Assembly (NCBI RefSeq): GCF_000174015.1
Contig: NZ_ACFE01000001.1
Coordinates: 372,001-436,000 of the forward strand
Reading direction: 5' to 3'
Source: Lancefieldella rimae ATCC 49626
Lineage (GTDB): Bacteria > Actinomycetota > Coriobacteriia > Coriobacteriales > Atopobiaceae
Length of the DNA: 64,000 nt
Every line of letters starts with the position of its first letter. Within the stretch, counting starts at the first letter, position 1. Position numbers and translations under genes: made by a program. Below the pieces are notes generated by a model. It did no database searches, was not told where the DNA came from, and was given only the letters and a program-made list of their open reading frames with translations. Positions 43,653-52,189 of this stretch are shown piece by piece.

Positions 43653-45218
43653 CTACTCCGTAAATATTGAAAAGATTTCCATGAACAGCCGGTAGAGCGA
43701 CACTCCGATCTTCTCAAAAATATTAAGCCGATCGAACTTCTCCTTATACACTTTATCTGAACCATCGACACCCAACAGGTCATCAATCAGCTCATTGATA
43801 GGATCAATTTCAGCATCATCGTCACGAAGGTCATCTCGCGTGTCTGAGTTGGTGTTTGAATTGCTATCTGAATTGGTCTCCGAGTTGGTCTCTGGGCTAT
43901 CCTGCGAGTTGTCTTGAGTGTTCTGATCTTTTTCCTTCGTCCGAGGGGCATTCTTTTGTGTAAGACCCTTTGGAGTGTTATCGGAATCGCCGGTTTTCTT
44001 CAATTTGCTCAAGGCCTCATCCGAACCAAGCACTACCTTAAAGGTCTTGCTTTCACCATCACGGATAATACCAACCTCAACCGTATCGCCAATTGAATGG
44101 GAGCGAACCTCAACGAGTACCTCATCGGAGGACGAAATCTTCTTGCCATTTATGGAAACGATGATATCCCCTTCTTGGATACCCGCTTTTACCGCAGGCC
44201 CTTCAGGATCGGAATCAGCAACGTATGCACCATAATCGACATCCAAGTCATTTGACTTGGCATTGCGTTCGTTTACCGTCTGCATAGAAAGACCCAGATA
44301 CGCATGGGTTACCTGCTTTCCGGCAATGATTTGTCGCGCAATATCCACCGCATAATTTCCTGGAATCGCAAAGCCGATACCGGCAAATGACTTGGTATCT
44401 GACGAGAAGAGCGTGCAGATTCCCACTAACTTTCCGCTAGAATCAACGAGCGCTCCGCCGGAATTACCGGGATTAATCGCCGCATCTACCTGGATGAGAT
44501 TTGCATAAACAGTAGTCTCTCCGCCCTCAGTTTGCAGAAGATCTCCTCGGGAAAGAGCCGACACAATTCCCGCTGAAACAGAATGCTCCAAACCAAAAGG
44601 ACTGCCGACGCTCATGACCCAACTACCTGGGACAAGCTTTGAGGAATCCCCGATTTCAATGGGAACAATGGAAGCTCCCTTAAAATCAACATGAAGAACG
44701 GCTAAGTCAGACGAAGCATCATAGCCGACGACGGTTGCGTCATACTCGGTATTTCCTACAGAAACTGATACCTTTTTGTAATTCTCGATAACGTGATAGT
44801 TCGTAATGATGTTTCCATCTTTATCAAAAATAACGCCCGAACCAAAACCCTGTTTGCCGTCCTGGTAGTTGACATACACCGATACAACTGACGGCAACAC
44901 TTTAGATGCCACCGCCTCACTCGTTTCTGCGCTTTGCTGACGGGCGCTGATTGTCACGTCCTGTACCGGTTGATTCGATCCGCTTACCGTTACGTTTGTG
45001 GAGCGATTGACAACCTGGGCAAATCGGCTAAAAATGCCGGTTGCAAGCAAAATTGCCACAACGACTGCAGCTCCTATGCAACCACCCAAAATTCCTACAA
45101 GAAAGCGGCCGAGAAGCCCATGCCGACCTTGCGGCCGTGAACTCGTCAATGTTTCTGTAACGCCCTGTGGATCTTCCGGCTTGCCCGTCTCTGGCGCACT
45201 ATTTGTAGAGCTGTCCAT
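43653..45218 (-). CDS. HtrA/DegP-like membrane-anchored serine protease with PDZ domain
   Basis: 521 aa. A cytoplasmic Pro/Ser/Gly-rich N-terminus, one membrane helix at about 40-62, a trypsin-like domain with His in IITNYHVIENY, Asp in DASSDLAVLHV and Ser in INPGNSGGALVD, then one PDZ domain (YLGLSMQTV..., GIQEGDIIVSINGKKI). After residue about 425 comes an unusual Asn/Ser/Thr/Asp-rich tail, then a C-terminal segment with FEKIGVSLYRLFMEIFSIF that may bind membrane. It acts in extracytoplasmic protein quality control. Convergent with elp3. Confidence 0.92.
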   Translation of the reverse strand: MDSSTNSAPETGKPEDPQGVTETLTSSRPQGRHGLLGRFLVGILGGCIGAAVVVAILLATGIFSRFAQVVNRSTNVTVSGSNQPVQDVTISARQQSAETSEAVASKVLPSVVSVYVNYQDGKQGFGSGVIFDKDGNIITNYHVIENYKKVSVSVGNTEYDATVVGYDASSDLAVLHVDFKGASIVPIEIGDSSKLVPGSWVMSVGSPFGLEHSVSAGIVSALSRGDLLQTEGGETTVYANLIQVDAAINPGNSGGALVDSSGKLVGICTLFSSDTKSFAGIGFAIPGNYAVDIARQIIAGKQVTHAYLGLSMQTVNERNAKSNDLDVDYGAYVADSDPEGPAVKAGIQEGDIIVSINGKKISSSDEVLVEVRSHSIGDTVEVGIIRDGESKTFKVVLGSDEALSKLKKTGDSDNTPKGLTQKNAPRTKEKDQNTQDNSQDSPETNSETNSDSNSNTNSDTRDDLRDDDAEIDPINELIDDLLGVDGSDKVYKEKFDRLNIFEKIGVSLYRLFMEIFSIFTE

Positions 45219-45342
45219 ACAATCTCCTCTAAACTCTTGCCAAGGCCCAACGCTCCTCCGCTAAGGCTCAATGTCCCTCGCAAGATGCTCATTCATATAA
45301 AAGCAACATCTCTATGTTTGCTTTGCATTATTTTACACGTCA

Positions 45343-46017
45343 TTACACGCGAAAGAGATACCCAACACCGCGTACGGTTTCGATATGAGCCGCCGCCTGC
45401 GGGCCGATTTTTGAGCGCACACGACGCACGTGTACGTCAACCGTACGCGTACCGCCACAATACTCAAATCCCCACACGCGCTGCAAAAGAACCTCGCGAG
45501 AATATGCTCGGGACGGATGGTTTGCCAAAAAGGCAAGCAGCAAATACTCCATATACGTAAGATCTACCGGCGCATCATCAATGTATACCTGATAGGTAGC
45601 CAGATTGATTTTAATGTTGTCTACCACGACAAGATCACGAGAAGTGTTTTCTGTTGTAGGCCACAGTAAAATCGAACAGCGTAAGCTAAATTCCTGTAGA
45701 CTTGCGGTAGAAAGAATGAAATCATTTCTTCCCTGTGGTGGCAGTACAAGACCCGTTATAGCCTCAAGATCGCATACAAAAAGGCGAGGGATGGCATTAT
45801 TTTGTACCGCATAACTTTCAACGGCAGATGCAAATTCAGACGAGAGGCCCTTCTCGTCAATAATAATTAAATCGAAAACACGACCGGAAAGCGGCACCTG
45901 AGAAAATGTGGCCTCAGTGGCAAGGGCAACGGAAACATCAATCACACGGGTAAGCTCACGCATACGGTCGTGCAAGCGTGTGGTAGCTGAAATGAGAAGG
46001 ATGTTCTTGTGGTGCAT
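45343..46017 (-). CDS. glnR: GlnR-like orphan OmpR-family regulator
   Basis: 224 aa. The N-terminal receiver-like domain is degenerate (IIIDEKG where a phosphoacceptor loop would be) and there is no kinase gene nearby. The C-terminal winged helix (VDLTYMEYLLLAFLANHPSRAYSREVLLQRVWGFEY, GGTRTVDVHVRRVRSKIG, TVRGVGYLF) matches actinobacterial GlnR, which controls nitrogen genes. The adjacent, same-strand glnA supports this. ATG 46017 is chosen after GGAGGGTTTG. The symbol reflects similarity, not proof. Confidence 0.75.
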   Translation of the reverse strand: MHHKNILLISATTRLHDRMRELTRVIDVSVALATEATFSQVPLSGRVFDLIIIDEKGLSSEFASAVESYAVQNNAIPRLFVCDLEAITGLVLPPQGRNDFILSTASLQEFSLRCSILLWPTTENTSRDLVVVDNIKINLATYQVYIDDAPVDLTYMEYLLLAFLANHPSRAYSREVLLQRVWGFEYCGGTRTVDVHVRRVRSKIGPQAAAHIETVRGVGYLFRV

Positions 46018-46065
46018 CAAACCCTCCTTAGGAACGTGCTATTTAGGTAGCGTAGCACAAGTGTC

Positions 46066-46109
46066 ATGCGTATGCTCCAGCGTAATCGCGGGTACTCTCG
46101 CATACGCAT
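46066..46109. other. Long inverted repeat between glnA and the GlnR-like gene
   Basis: ATGCGTATGC (46066-46075) and GCATACGCAT (46100-46109) are perfect 10-bp arms around 24 bases. Degenerate CGYAATCRCG-like direct repeats lie inside and just beside it (46081-46150). No U-tract follows on the minus strand, so it is probably an mRNA stem or protein site and not a simple terminator. Confidence 0.5.
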
Positions 46110-46149
46110 ACCTGCTCTTACGCAATCACGCATGCTTCTTCGTAATTGC

Positions 46150-47463
46150 TTATACCCCCGCATAATATTTCATGCGATCCCAGTCGGTAACGGCAATGCA
46201 GCTCTCACGCCACTCTTCCTCTTTGCGCTCACAAAGATAGGTAAAGACATGATCGCCCAACGTCTCGCGCATAAGCTTGGAACCCTTAAATCGCACGAGC
46301 GCCTCTCCAAGCGTAGTCGGCAAAGCCTCACCATACTCAGCAGGATCTCCGCCTTCATACTCAGCGGGTAGCTCAAGCTCTTCTTCAATACCTTTGAGAC
46401 CTGCCATAAGTGTGGCAGCGAGGGCCAGATACGGATTGGCACAGGGATCCGGATTCAAGAGTTCTGCGCGCGTGGCAATGTGTTTACCCGGTTTATGTGC
46501 AGGAATACGAACAAGCGCCGCACGGTTATTGCGACCCCAGGTAGTATGACTTGGAATGGAATCGCGATCAAAGCGCTTATACGAATTGACCGTCGGATTT
46601 GTAATGAGCATAAATTCAGGCGCATACTTGAGAAGACCTGCCACATAATGCTGTGCAAGTACGGAAAGATGTGCCGGATGGCTTGACTTCGGTGCCCAGA
46701 ACAGGTTTTCACCCTTGTGGTCAAGAAGCGATTCATACAAAAACATTGCGGATCCAGGCACGCCCTGCAAAGGTTTAGGCATAAACGTCGCAAAAACACC
46801 GTGAAGCGTTGCGATATGGCGGATAACCAATCGGGCTGTCATGATGCTGTCCGCGCAACTCACCGCCTCAGAATAACGAAGCTCTACTCCATTTTGAGAA
46901 GGACCGGCCGCATGGAAGGAATACTGTACCGGAATTGACATGGCTTCAAGTGCTCGTGTTGTTGCGTAGCGCAAATCATGCGACAGGTCAGATGACGCGA
47001 GATCAAGATAACCTGCATGATCAATCGGCGTAGGATGAACGCTGTCGGTAAAATAAAAGTACTCGAGCTTAGGGCCAACATTCATTGCATAGCCCTTCTC
47101 GTCAGCTTTCCTAAATGCGCGTTCAAGCACGCGGCGCGGATCGCCCTCAAACGGTGTGCGGGAAGGCGTCTGAATGTCACAAAACACGTTGGCAACGGCC
47201 TCACCGTCGTTTTCCCACGGCAATACCTGAAACGTTGCGGCATCAGGAAACGCCAGCAAATCAGACTGCGCTTGTGAGGCAAATCCATCAACTGATGAAC
47301 CGTCAAAACCGATGCCTTCAACAAAAGCTTCTTCAAGCTCCTCGGGAGAGATTGAGAGAGCCTTTAGATTGCCCAATACGTCCGTAAAACAGAGACGCAA
47401 ATATCGGATATCGCGTTCTTCAACGGTACGAAGAATGTAGTCAATCTTTTTATCATCAGTCAT
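46150..47463 (-). CDS. glnA: Glutamine synthetase type I (GSI-alpha length)
   Basis: 437 aa. Catalytic and fold motifs: GFDGSSVDGFA, PFEGDPRRVLERAF, MNVGPKLEYFYF (Glu metal ligand), the NPTVNSYKRF loop, and RALVRIPAHK-type R-rich strand; EYEGGDPAEY near the C-terminus. ATG 47463 follows GGAGG; the open frame upstream has no site. The length matches the feedback-inhibited alpha form. It assimilates ammonia into glutamine, and regulation by the adjacent GlnR-like protein is likely. Confidence 0.94.
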   Translation of the reverse strand: MTDDKKIDYILRTVEERDIRYLRLCFTDVLGNLKALSISPEELEEAFVEGIGFDGSSVDGFASQAQSDLLAFPDAATFQVLPWENDGEAVANVFCDIQTPSRTPFEGDPRRVLERAFRKADEKGYAMNVGPKLEYFYFTDSVHPTPIDHAGYLDLASSDLSHDLRYATTRALEAMSIPVQYSFHAAGPSQNGVELRYSEAVSCADSIMTARLVIRHIATLHGVFATFMPKPLQGVPGSAMFLYESLLDHKGENLFWAPKSSHPAHLSVLAQHYVAGLLKYAPEFMLITNPTVNSYKRFDRDSIPSHTTWGRNNRAALVRIPAHKPGKHIATRAELLNPDPCANPYLALAATLMAGLKGIEEELELPAEYEGGDPAEYGEALPTTLGEALVRFKGSKLMRETLGDHVFTYLCERKEEEWRESCIAVTDWDRMKYYAGV

Positions 47464-47539
47464 GAGGTCCTCCGAACCATCACAGAGCCATTGTATAGAG
47501 CATGACACAACTTTTACGCATATACCATCTCACAACAAT

Positions 47540-47584
47540 GTTTCACGCCTGTTTCACTTTTGCTTATTTTTTACGTTTTGCTTA
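47540..47584 (-). promoter_or_regulatory. Candidate GlnR-type operator upstream of glnA
   Basis: Minus strand, 77-121 bp upstream of glnA: two GTGAAAC copies 11 bp apart (47557-47551 and 47546-47540), preceded by two TAAGCAAAA copies 18 bp apart (47584-47576 and 47566-47558). GAAAC-type repeats spaced by one helical turn are the known actinobacterial GlnR pattern. Confidence 0.5.
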
Positions 47585-47603
47585 CAAGGAGCAAGGAGAA
47601 AAC

Positions 47604-47825
47604 TTACGCCGAAGCACTGTCATGGGTAGCTATGGCAGCGTCTGCATCGGCAATCATCTTCTGTGCAACTCCGCAATGACCGTCTTTTGTGCTATGGGCA
47701 GTGCAACTTTTAGCTGAAGAGCAGCCGGAGCATTCCCCTCCCTTAAGACCCTTAACCAAAGAGCGAATGCACAACGCAACTGCCGCAGCCACAGCGAGAA
47801 GAATGACAATATCAATTACGTGCAT
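47604..47825 (-). CDS. FeoB-associated-type Cys-rich small membrane protein
   Basis: 73 aa: an N-terminal membrane helix (VIDIVILLAVAAAVALCI), a basic segment RSLVKGLKGG, then a cysteine cluster ECSGCSSAKSC and a polar tail with one further GHCG. This layout matches the small Cys-rich proteins often encoded beside feoB. No feo gene is present here, so the role in iron handling is only inferred. ATG 47825 has a GGAAGG site eight bases upstream. It is transcribed toward glnA. Confidence 0.65.
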   Translation of the reverse strand: MHVIDIVILLAVAAAVALCIRSLVKGLKGGECSGCSSAKSCTAHSTKDGHCGVAQKMIADADAAIATHDSASA

Positions 47826-48046
47826 AATCAAGACCTTCCATCAATAAGCGCATCACACAGACAAATACCATCCAAAAAATTAACGTTACTCTGACTCACA
47901 AGATTTCGTGTTAACTGAAGCAAACTATACCCAAGTGCGTCATACTAATACACGTAAAGAACCATTCATCCGTTTTGGTGAATGGTCGTGCGACACGACG
48001 ACGGCGTGCGCGGTGTCGCAAGGATTTCTAGAGAAGGGATACCTTC

Positions 48047-48811
48047 ATGGCAGAAGACAAGTACATGCACCTGGTCATCGTACGTCACGGCGAGTCCGAA
48101 TGGAACAAGCTCAACCTCTTCACTGGCTGGACCGATGTTGACCTCACTGAGACAGGTCACGAGGAAGCAATTGCGGGTGGCAAGGCTCTTCATGAAGCGG
48201 GCTACGATTTTGACGTGTGCTACACCTCCCTCTTAAAGCGCGCAATCCACACGCTTAACCACGTACTTGACGAGCTTGACCGCAACTGGCTGCCTGTCCA
48301 CAAGACCTGGCGTCTGAACGAGCGTCACTACGGTGCACTTCAGGGTCTCAACAAGGCCGACGCAGCAGCCGAGCATGGCGAAGCTCAGGTCAAGATTTGG
48401 CGCCGCTCCTTTGATGTCCAGCCACCTGCCCTTGAACCCGGTGATGAGCGCGATCCTCACGTGCAGGAAATGTTCCGCGATGTTCCCAAGGAAGACCTGC
48501 CGTACACCGAGTGCCTGAAAGACACCATTGCCCGCGCATGGCCTTACTTTGAGTCCGAGATTAAGCCACAGATGGAAGCCGGTAAGCGTGTTCTCATTGC
48601 GGCTCACGGCAATAGCCTTCGCGCTCTTGTCATGCAGTTTGAACACCTGACCCCGGAAGAGATTCTTGAGGTCAACATCCCAACCGGCATTCCGTGTGCA
48701 TACACCTTTGATGAAAACTGGAATGTTGTCGATAAGCACTACATTGGCGATCCGGCTACCATCGAAGCAAAGATCAACGCCGTTGCCAACCAGGGTAAAG
48801 TCAAGAAGTAG
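48047..48811 (+). CDS. gpmA: 2,3-bisphosphoglycerate-dependent phosphoglycerate mutase
   Basis: 254 aa glycolytic enzyme interconverting 3- and 2-phosphoglycerate. The phosphohistidine is in LVIVRHGESEWN, with NLFTGWTDVDLTE, TSLLKRAIHT, NERHYGALQGLNK and the second catalytic His in LIAAHGNSLRALV. Length and motifs are complete. The start ATG 48047 follows AGAAGGGAT. A short hairpin (ACCATTCA 47961-47968 / TGAATGGT 47979-47986) sits in the 5' region. Codon use is clean and biased toward C-ending codons, as expected for a highly expressed gene. Confidence 0.96.
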   Translation: MAEDKYMHLVIVRHGESEWNKLNLFTGWTDVDLTETGHEEAIAGGKALHEAGYDFDVCYTSLLKRAIHTLNHVLDELDRNWLPVHKTWRLNERHYGALQGLNKADAAAEHGEAQVKIWRRSFDVQPPALEPGDERDPHVQEMFRDVPKEDLPYTECLKDTIARAWPYFESEIKPQMEAGKRVLIAAHGNSLRALVMQFEHLTPEEILEVNIPTGIPCAYTFDENWNVVDKHYIGDPATIEAKINAVANQGKVKK

Positions 48812-48865
48812 AAACTAATACACTTTACTTCGAAGCAACTTGGCAACGCTTATTCGCTTCAAATC

Positions 48866-48935
48866 AAGCCTTTAGTGGTGGATTGAATCACCACTAAAGG
48901 CTTAAATTAGCAAGAAAACATAACTAAACGTCATT
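48866..48935. repeat. Dispersed intergenic repeat, copy B
   Basis: Perfect 15-bp inverted repeat AAGCCTTTAGTGGTG (48866-48880) / CACCACTAAAGGCTT (48889-48903), then one degenerate ACATAACTAAAC unit at about 48920. It is the shortest of the four copies. It lies 55 bp after gpmA and might end its transcript, though no U-tract follows. The rest of the gap 48812-49255 shows nothing I can assign. Confidence 0.7.
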
Positions 48936-49255
48936 TTTGACTTAATGTTTGTTGGAGCAGTATGCGAAATGCATCACTTCTATCCTCAGAAAGCAACTAT
49001 AGAATCTCTTCTTGATTGAGAGCAATATTGATTTGAATCATGTTTTGCCTCTAAGCCTCTTCTGTTTTCTGGCGATTGCAAATTTACTTGGAAGTGGACC
49101 TATGGCTCATTTCCATCTTTTACACCATTTTAGGGACATGACCTGGTTAATTATTCTTTATTGATAAAAATAGGGCTAAAAGCGATAATTTCTACTGGTA
49201 AAACTAAAGATACGCGTATTTAGATACGTTCACTCATATACTGCACGATCTCTTC

Positions 49256-49660
49256 TTATTTGAGCTTTCTTACACTCGTGTGAGGAAACTCTCTGTACGT
49301 TGTTGCTGAGAAGATAGGTGCCATCTGAGAGCATCTCTTATCCCTATGTTTTTTTAAGAACTCTTCTAAATCAGCGACGGTTGGAAAAATTTTGTACGAA
49401 ACCCTTTTATTTGCATCTGTTATCTCATAGATGCCGCATGCCATTTTCAAGGTATGGTCAGCAGTGCGTAAATAAAGCTTGGCAATCTCAAGCGACTTAA
49501 AGGGAAAATTCCATCTCTGCAGGCCTCTTTTTGGATCGTGTTCAATGCAGATACAGCGCCCGCAAGTACCGCATATATACTGCGTATGATGCTTCAAACA
49601 TTCCAAGGGATTAATCAGTGGAGTAATCCTTTTGTCTTCGACATAACATTCCTCGCACAT
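49256..49660 (-). CDS. Conserved Cys-rich protein of unknown function
   Basis: 134 aa from ATG 49660 (GGGCTTGGG upstream). CEECYVEDKRITPLINPLEC, YICGTCGRCICIEHD, GLQRWNFPFKSLEIAKLYL and CGIYEI form dense, conserved-looking blocks; the paired CxxC motifs suggest a zinc ribbon. Near-identical blocks are familiar to me from uncharacterised Firmicutes proteins, but no function is known. It stands alone, 440 bp from gpmA. The frame stays open to 49723 without a better start. Confidence 0.65.
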   Translation of the reverse strand: MCEECYVEDKRITPLINPLECLKHHTQYICGTCGRCICIEHDPKRGLQRWNFPFKSLEIAKLYLRTADHTLKMACGIYEITDANKRVSYKIFPTVADLEEFLKKHRDKRCSQMAPIFSATTYREFPHTSVRKLK

Positions 49661-49981
49661 CCCAAGCCCTCTCTGTTGTTTCAGACTGTCTCGATAAGAG
49701 CATTTTACGGCCAACAAGAACATGTATTTGGAAATATCAACGATTCACAAAATGAACTTCTCCTCACGATAGTTAAGTAGCTACGCCATAGATAAATTGC
49801 CCGCACGGTCTCCAGCTTATAGAAAGATATGAGCCTCTCCATCGCAAAGCTGCTATGACTGCAGCAGAGATTTGCTTGGTTGATTTTCATTCTCAACCGA
49901 ATATATCTGGAGTACTCGCTTCCTAAAAGACGTTCTAGACTTTCTGACTCCTTACAAGTCCTAAAAGATGCCGCGTCTGAA
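49661..49981. other. Gene-free stretch
   Basis: An open frame of 98 codons on the minus strand (49705-50001) overlaps the end of crcB, has no ribosome site and matches nothing known. I see no promoter, repeat or RNA worth annotating here. Confidence 0.5.
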
Positions 49982-50353
49982 CTACGCAACGGCCGCCGCA
50001 AGCTTCAGGCCAACAAATACGGCAAGCAAACAAGTCACGACGTTGACTGCAATGTTACAGCCTGCACCTACCCAGTTTCCTGCCTGAATAAATGAAAACG
50101 TTTCATTCGAGAAGGTCGAGAAGGTTGAAAGGCCTCCACAAAGGCCAACGGCCAAAAATAACTTAACCTGTGGCTGAAGCGGACTTGCAAGGTCAAGCCC
50201 TGTCACAAAACCAATTATCAAACCTGCCACTACATTTGCAGCAAACGTACCTGCCGGCATGCCGGGAATCCACTGCTTAAAGAAAACTCCCAACTGCCAG
50301 CGACCCAAACTACCAAGTGCTCCACCGAGGGCAACTGCCAGAGCTTCAAACAT
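49982..50353 (-). CDS. crcB: Fluoride ion exporter CrcB/FluC
   Basis: 123 aa, four membrane helices, a single-gene homodimer type. Motifs: GGALGSLGRWQLG, GTFAANVVAGLIIG and GLCGGLSTFSTFSNE with the conserved pore phenylalanines and central sodium-site region. The start ATG 50353 is used, with AGGTGG eight bases upstream; a GTG at 50365 is too close to any site. It begins 13 bp after the ABC exporter gene, so it is probably in the same operon. No fluoride riboswitch is seen in front of it. Confidence 0.92.
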   Translation of the reverse strand: MFEALAVALGGALGSLGRWQLGVFFKQWIPGMPAGTFAANVVAGLIIGFVTGLDLASPLQPQVKLFLAVGLCGGLSTFSTFSNETFSFIQAGNWVGAGCNIAVNVVTCLLAVFVGLKLAAAVA

Positions 50354-50365
50354 ATCCGGTTCCAC

Positions 50366-52189
50366 CTACTCCAACTCACGTGAGCCGGTGTAGAGCTGAT
50401 AATACTCACCGTGCTGCGCAATCAGCTCATCGTGCGTACCGCGCTCAATGATATGTCCATGTTCAAGCACCATAATGGCATTTGCGTTACGCACGGTAGA
50501 GAGGCGGTGCGCAATCACAAAGACGGTACGGCCCGCCATGAGGGCATCCATGCCCTGCTCGATAAGAGCCTCGGTGCGGGTATCAATGCTCGATGTGGCC
50601 TCATCCAAAATTAAAACAGGAGGATCGGCAATGGCGGCGCGCGCAATCGCCAAGAGCTGGCGCTGACCCTGAGACAGATTGGCTCCGTCAGATGTCAACA
50701 AGGTATCGTAGCCTTTTGGCATGCGGCGGATGAACTTATCGGCATTGGCAATCTTTGCGGCAGCAATAACTTCCGCATCCGTTGCATCCAGCTTGCCGAA
50801 GCGGATATTGTCCGCAATGGTACCGGTAAAAAGATGGGTATCCTGAAGCACAATGCCCAAAGAAGCGCGCAGCGCCGCTTTCTTGATATCGTTTACCGGA
50901 ATGCCGTCGTAGGTAATGGTGCCGTCACGCACGTCATAGAAGCGGTTAATCAAGTTGGTAATCGTAGTTTTGCCGGCGCCGGTTGAGCCGACAAAAGCAA
51001 TCTTTTGGCCCGGTTTCGCAAACAGTGAAAGGTTGACAAGAACTGTCTGGCCTTCGTCGTACCCAAAGGTCACATCATCAAAGCGAACGTCTCCGGCAAG
51101 CGAGATCTTCTCGCCATCAGGTTTTTGCCATGCCCAGCATTCATCGCCGGTATCGTAGCTACCGGTACGGACGAGAGTAACGTTTCCGTCGTCCACCTCG
51201 GGCGAAAGTTCCATGACGCCAAAGATGCGCTCAGCACCGGAAAGAGCCGTCATGAGGAAGTTGCCAAGTTGCGTGAACTGATTGAACGGCATGGCGGCCT
51301 GTCGAACAAAAACCAGGTACGAGGCGAGACTTGCCACATCGGCGTGTCCGTTAACCGCAAGAATGGCACCCACAACGGTGACCACGGCATAATTGATATA
51401 CGTCAACGATACCGTGATGGGCACCATAGTGGCTACGTATGTCTGCGCACTGGTACCTGCAGCTCTCAGTTCCTCATTGTAGGCACGGAACCCCGCAAGG
51501 TTTGCCGCCTCGTGGTTGAACACTTTTACGACTTTAAGGCCGGAAATGCTTTCTTCGGCATAGCCATTAAGAGCCGCAAGCGACGTCTGCTGCGTAGCGT
51601 AATACGCTGCTGAACGTCCGCTTGAATAGCGCGCATATAAGACAATCAAGACATCAAAAGCTACGGTGATAATAGTCAGCTGCCAATTCAAAACAAAGAG
51701 CAGGATAAGCGTACCCACCATCTGAATAAACGCCAGGATAAGATTGGCAAAACTGTTGTTGAGTGCTTCGGAAATAGTATCAACATCATTGGTAAAGTAA
51801 CTCATAATGTCGCCGCGCGTTTGCCCGTCAAAGAATTTCAGCGGCAACGTTAAAATATGCTCAAAGAGGTCGCGACGGATGTCAAACACCACCGTCTGAG
51901 CAGCCCAAACCATGGTCTGTGTATAGCCAACGCTCGTGAGGGCACCAAGCAGATACACGCCTGCCGTAAAAAGTACCAGGCGCGTAAAGCCGGATACATC
52001 TCCCGCACCAACGGCAGCAACAACCGGTTTGATCATATACGTGCCGAGAAGCGCAGAAAGACCGCTTATCGTTACGAGAAATGCCACAAGAAGCAGGCGC
52101 TTTTTCGCATGCCCGAGATACGTTACAAAACGGCGCAGCGTGTAGCCTACGTTTTTGGGGCGCACCGATGCTCCTCCGCGACTAGCCAT
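50366..52189 (-). CDS. ABC exporter subunit with canonical ATPase site
   Basis: 607 aa half-transporter, type IV exporter fold. Six membrane helices at about 30-320; an ATPase domain with Walker A FVGSTGAGKTTITN near 400, signature NLSQGQRQLLAIARA, Walker B VLILDEATSSID with the catalytic glutamate, and AHRLSTV. It pairs with the gene just upstream (8-bp overlap) to form a heterodimer in which this subunit supplies the intact Walker B glutamate. The substrate is unknown; relatives export drugs or lipids. Confidence 0.92.
   Translation of the reverse strand: MASRGGASVRPKNVGYTLRRFVTYLGHAKKRLLLVAFLVTISGLSALLGTYMIKPVVAAVGAGDVSGFTRLVLFTAGVYLLGALTSVGYTQTMVWAAQTVVFDIRRDLFEHILTLPLKFFDGQTRGDIMSYFTNDVDTISEALNNSFANLILAFIQMVGTLILLFVLNWQLTIITVAFDVLIVLYARYSSGRSAAYYATQQTSLAALNGYAEESISGLKVVKVFNHEAANLAGFRAYNEELRAAGTSAQTYVATMVPITVSLTYINYAVVTVVGAILAVNGHADVASLASYLVFVRQAAMPFNQFTQLGNFLMTALSGAERIFGVMELSPEVDDGNVTLVRTGSYDTGDECWAWQKPDGEKISLAGDVRFDDVTFGYDEGQTVLVNLSLFAKPGQKIAFVGSTGAGKTTITNLINRFYDVRDGTITYDGIPVNDIKKAALRASLGIVLQDTHLFTGTIADNIRFGKLDATDAEVIAAAKIANADKFIRRMPKGYDTLLTSDGANLSQGQRQLLAIARAAIADPPVLILDEATSSIDTRTEALIEQGMDALMAGRTVFVIAHRLSTVRNANAIMVLEHGHIIERGTHDELIAQHGEYYQLYTGSRELE

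Noticed and set aside
49705-50001. 98-codon minus-strand frame between the CxxC gene and crcB
   Set aside because: Overlaps the crcB end, no ribosome site, no recognisable family.
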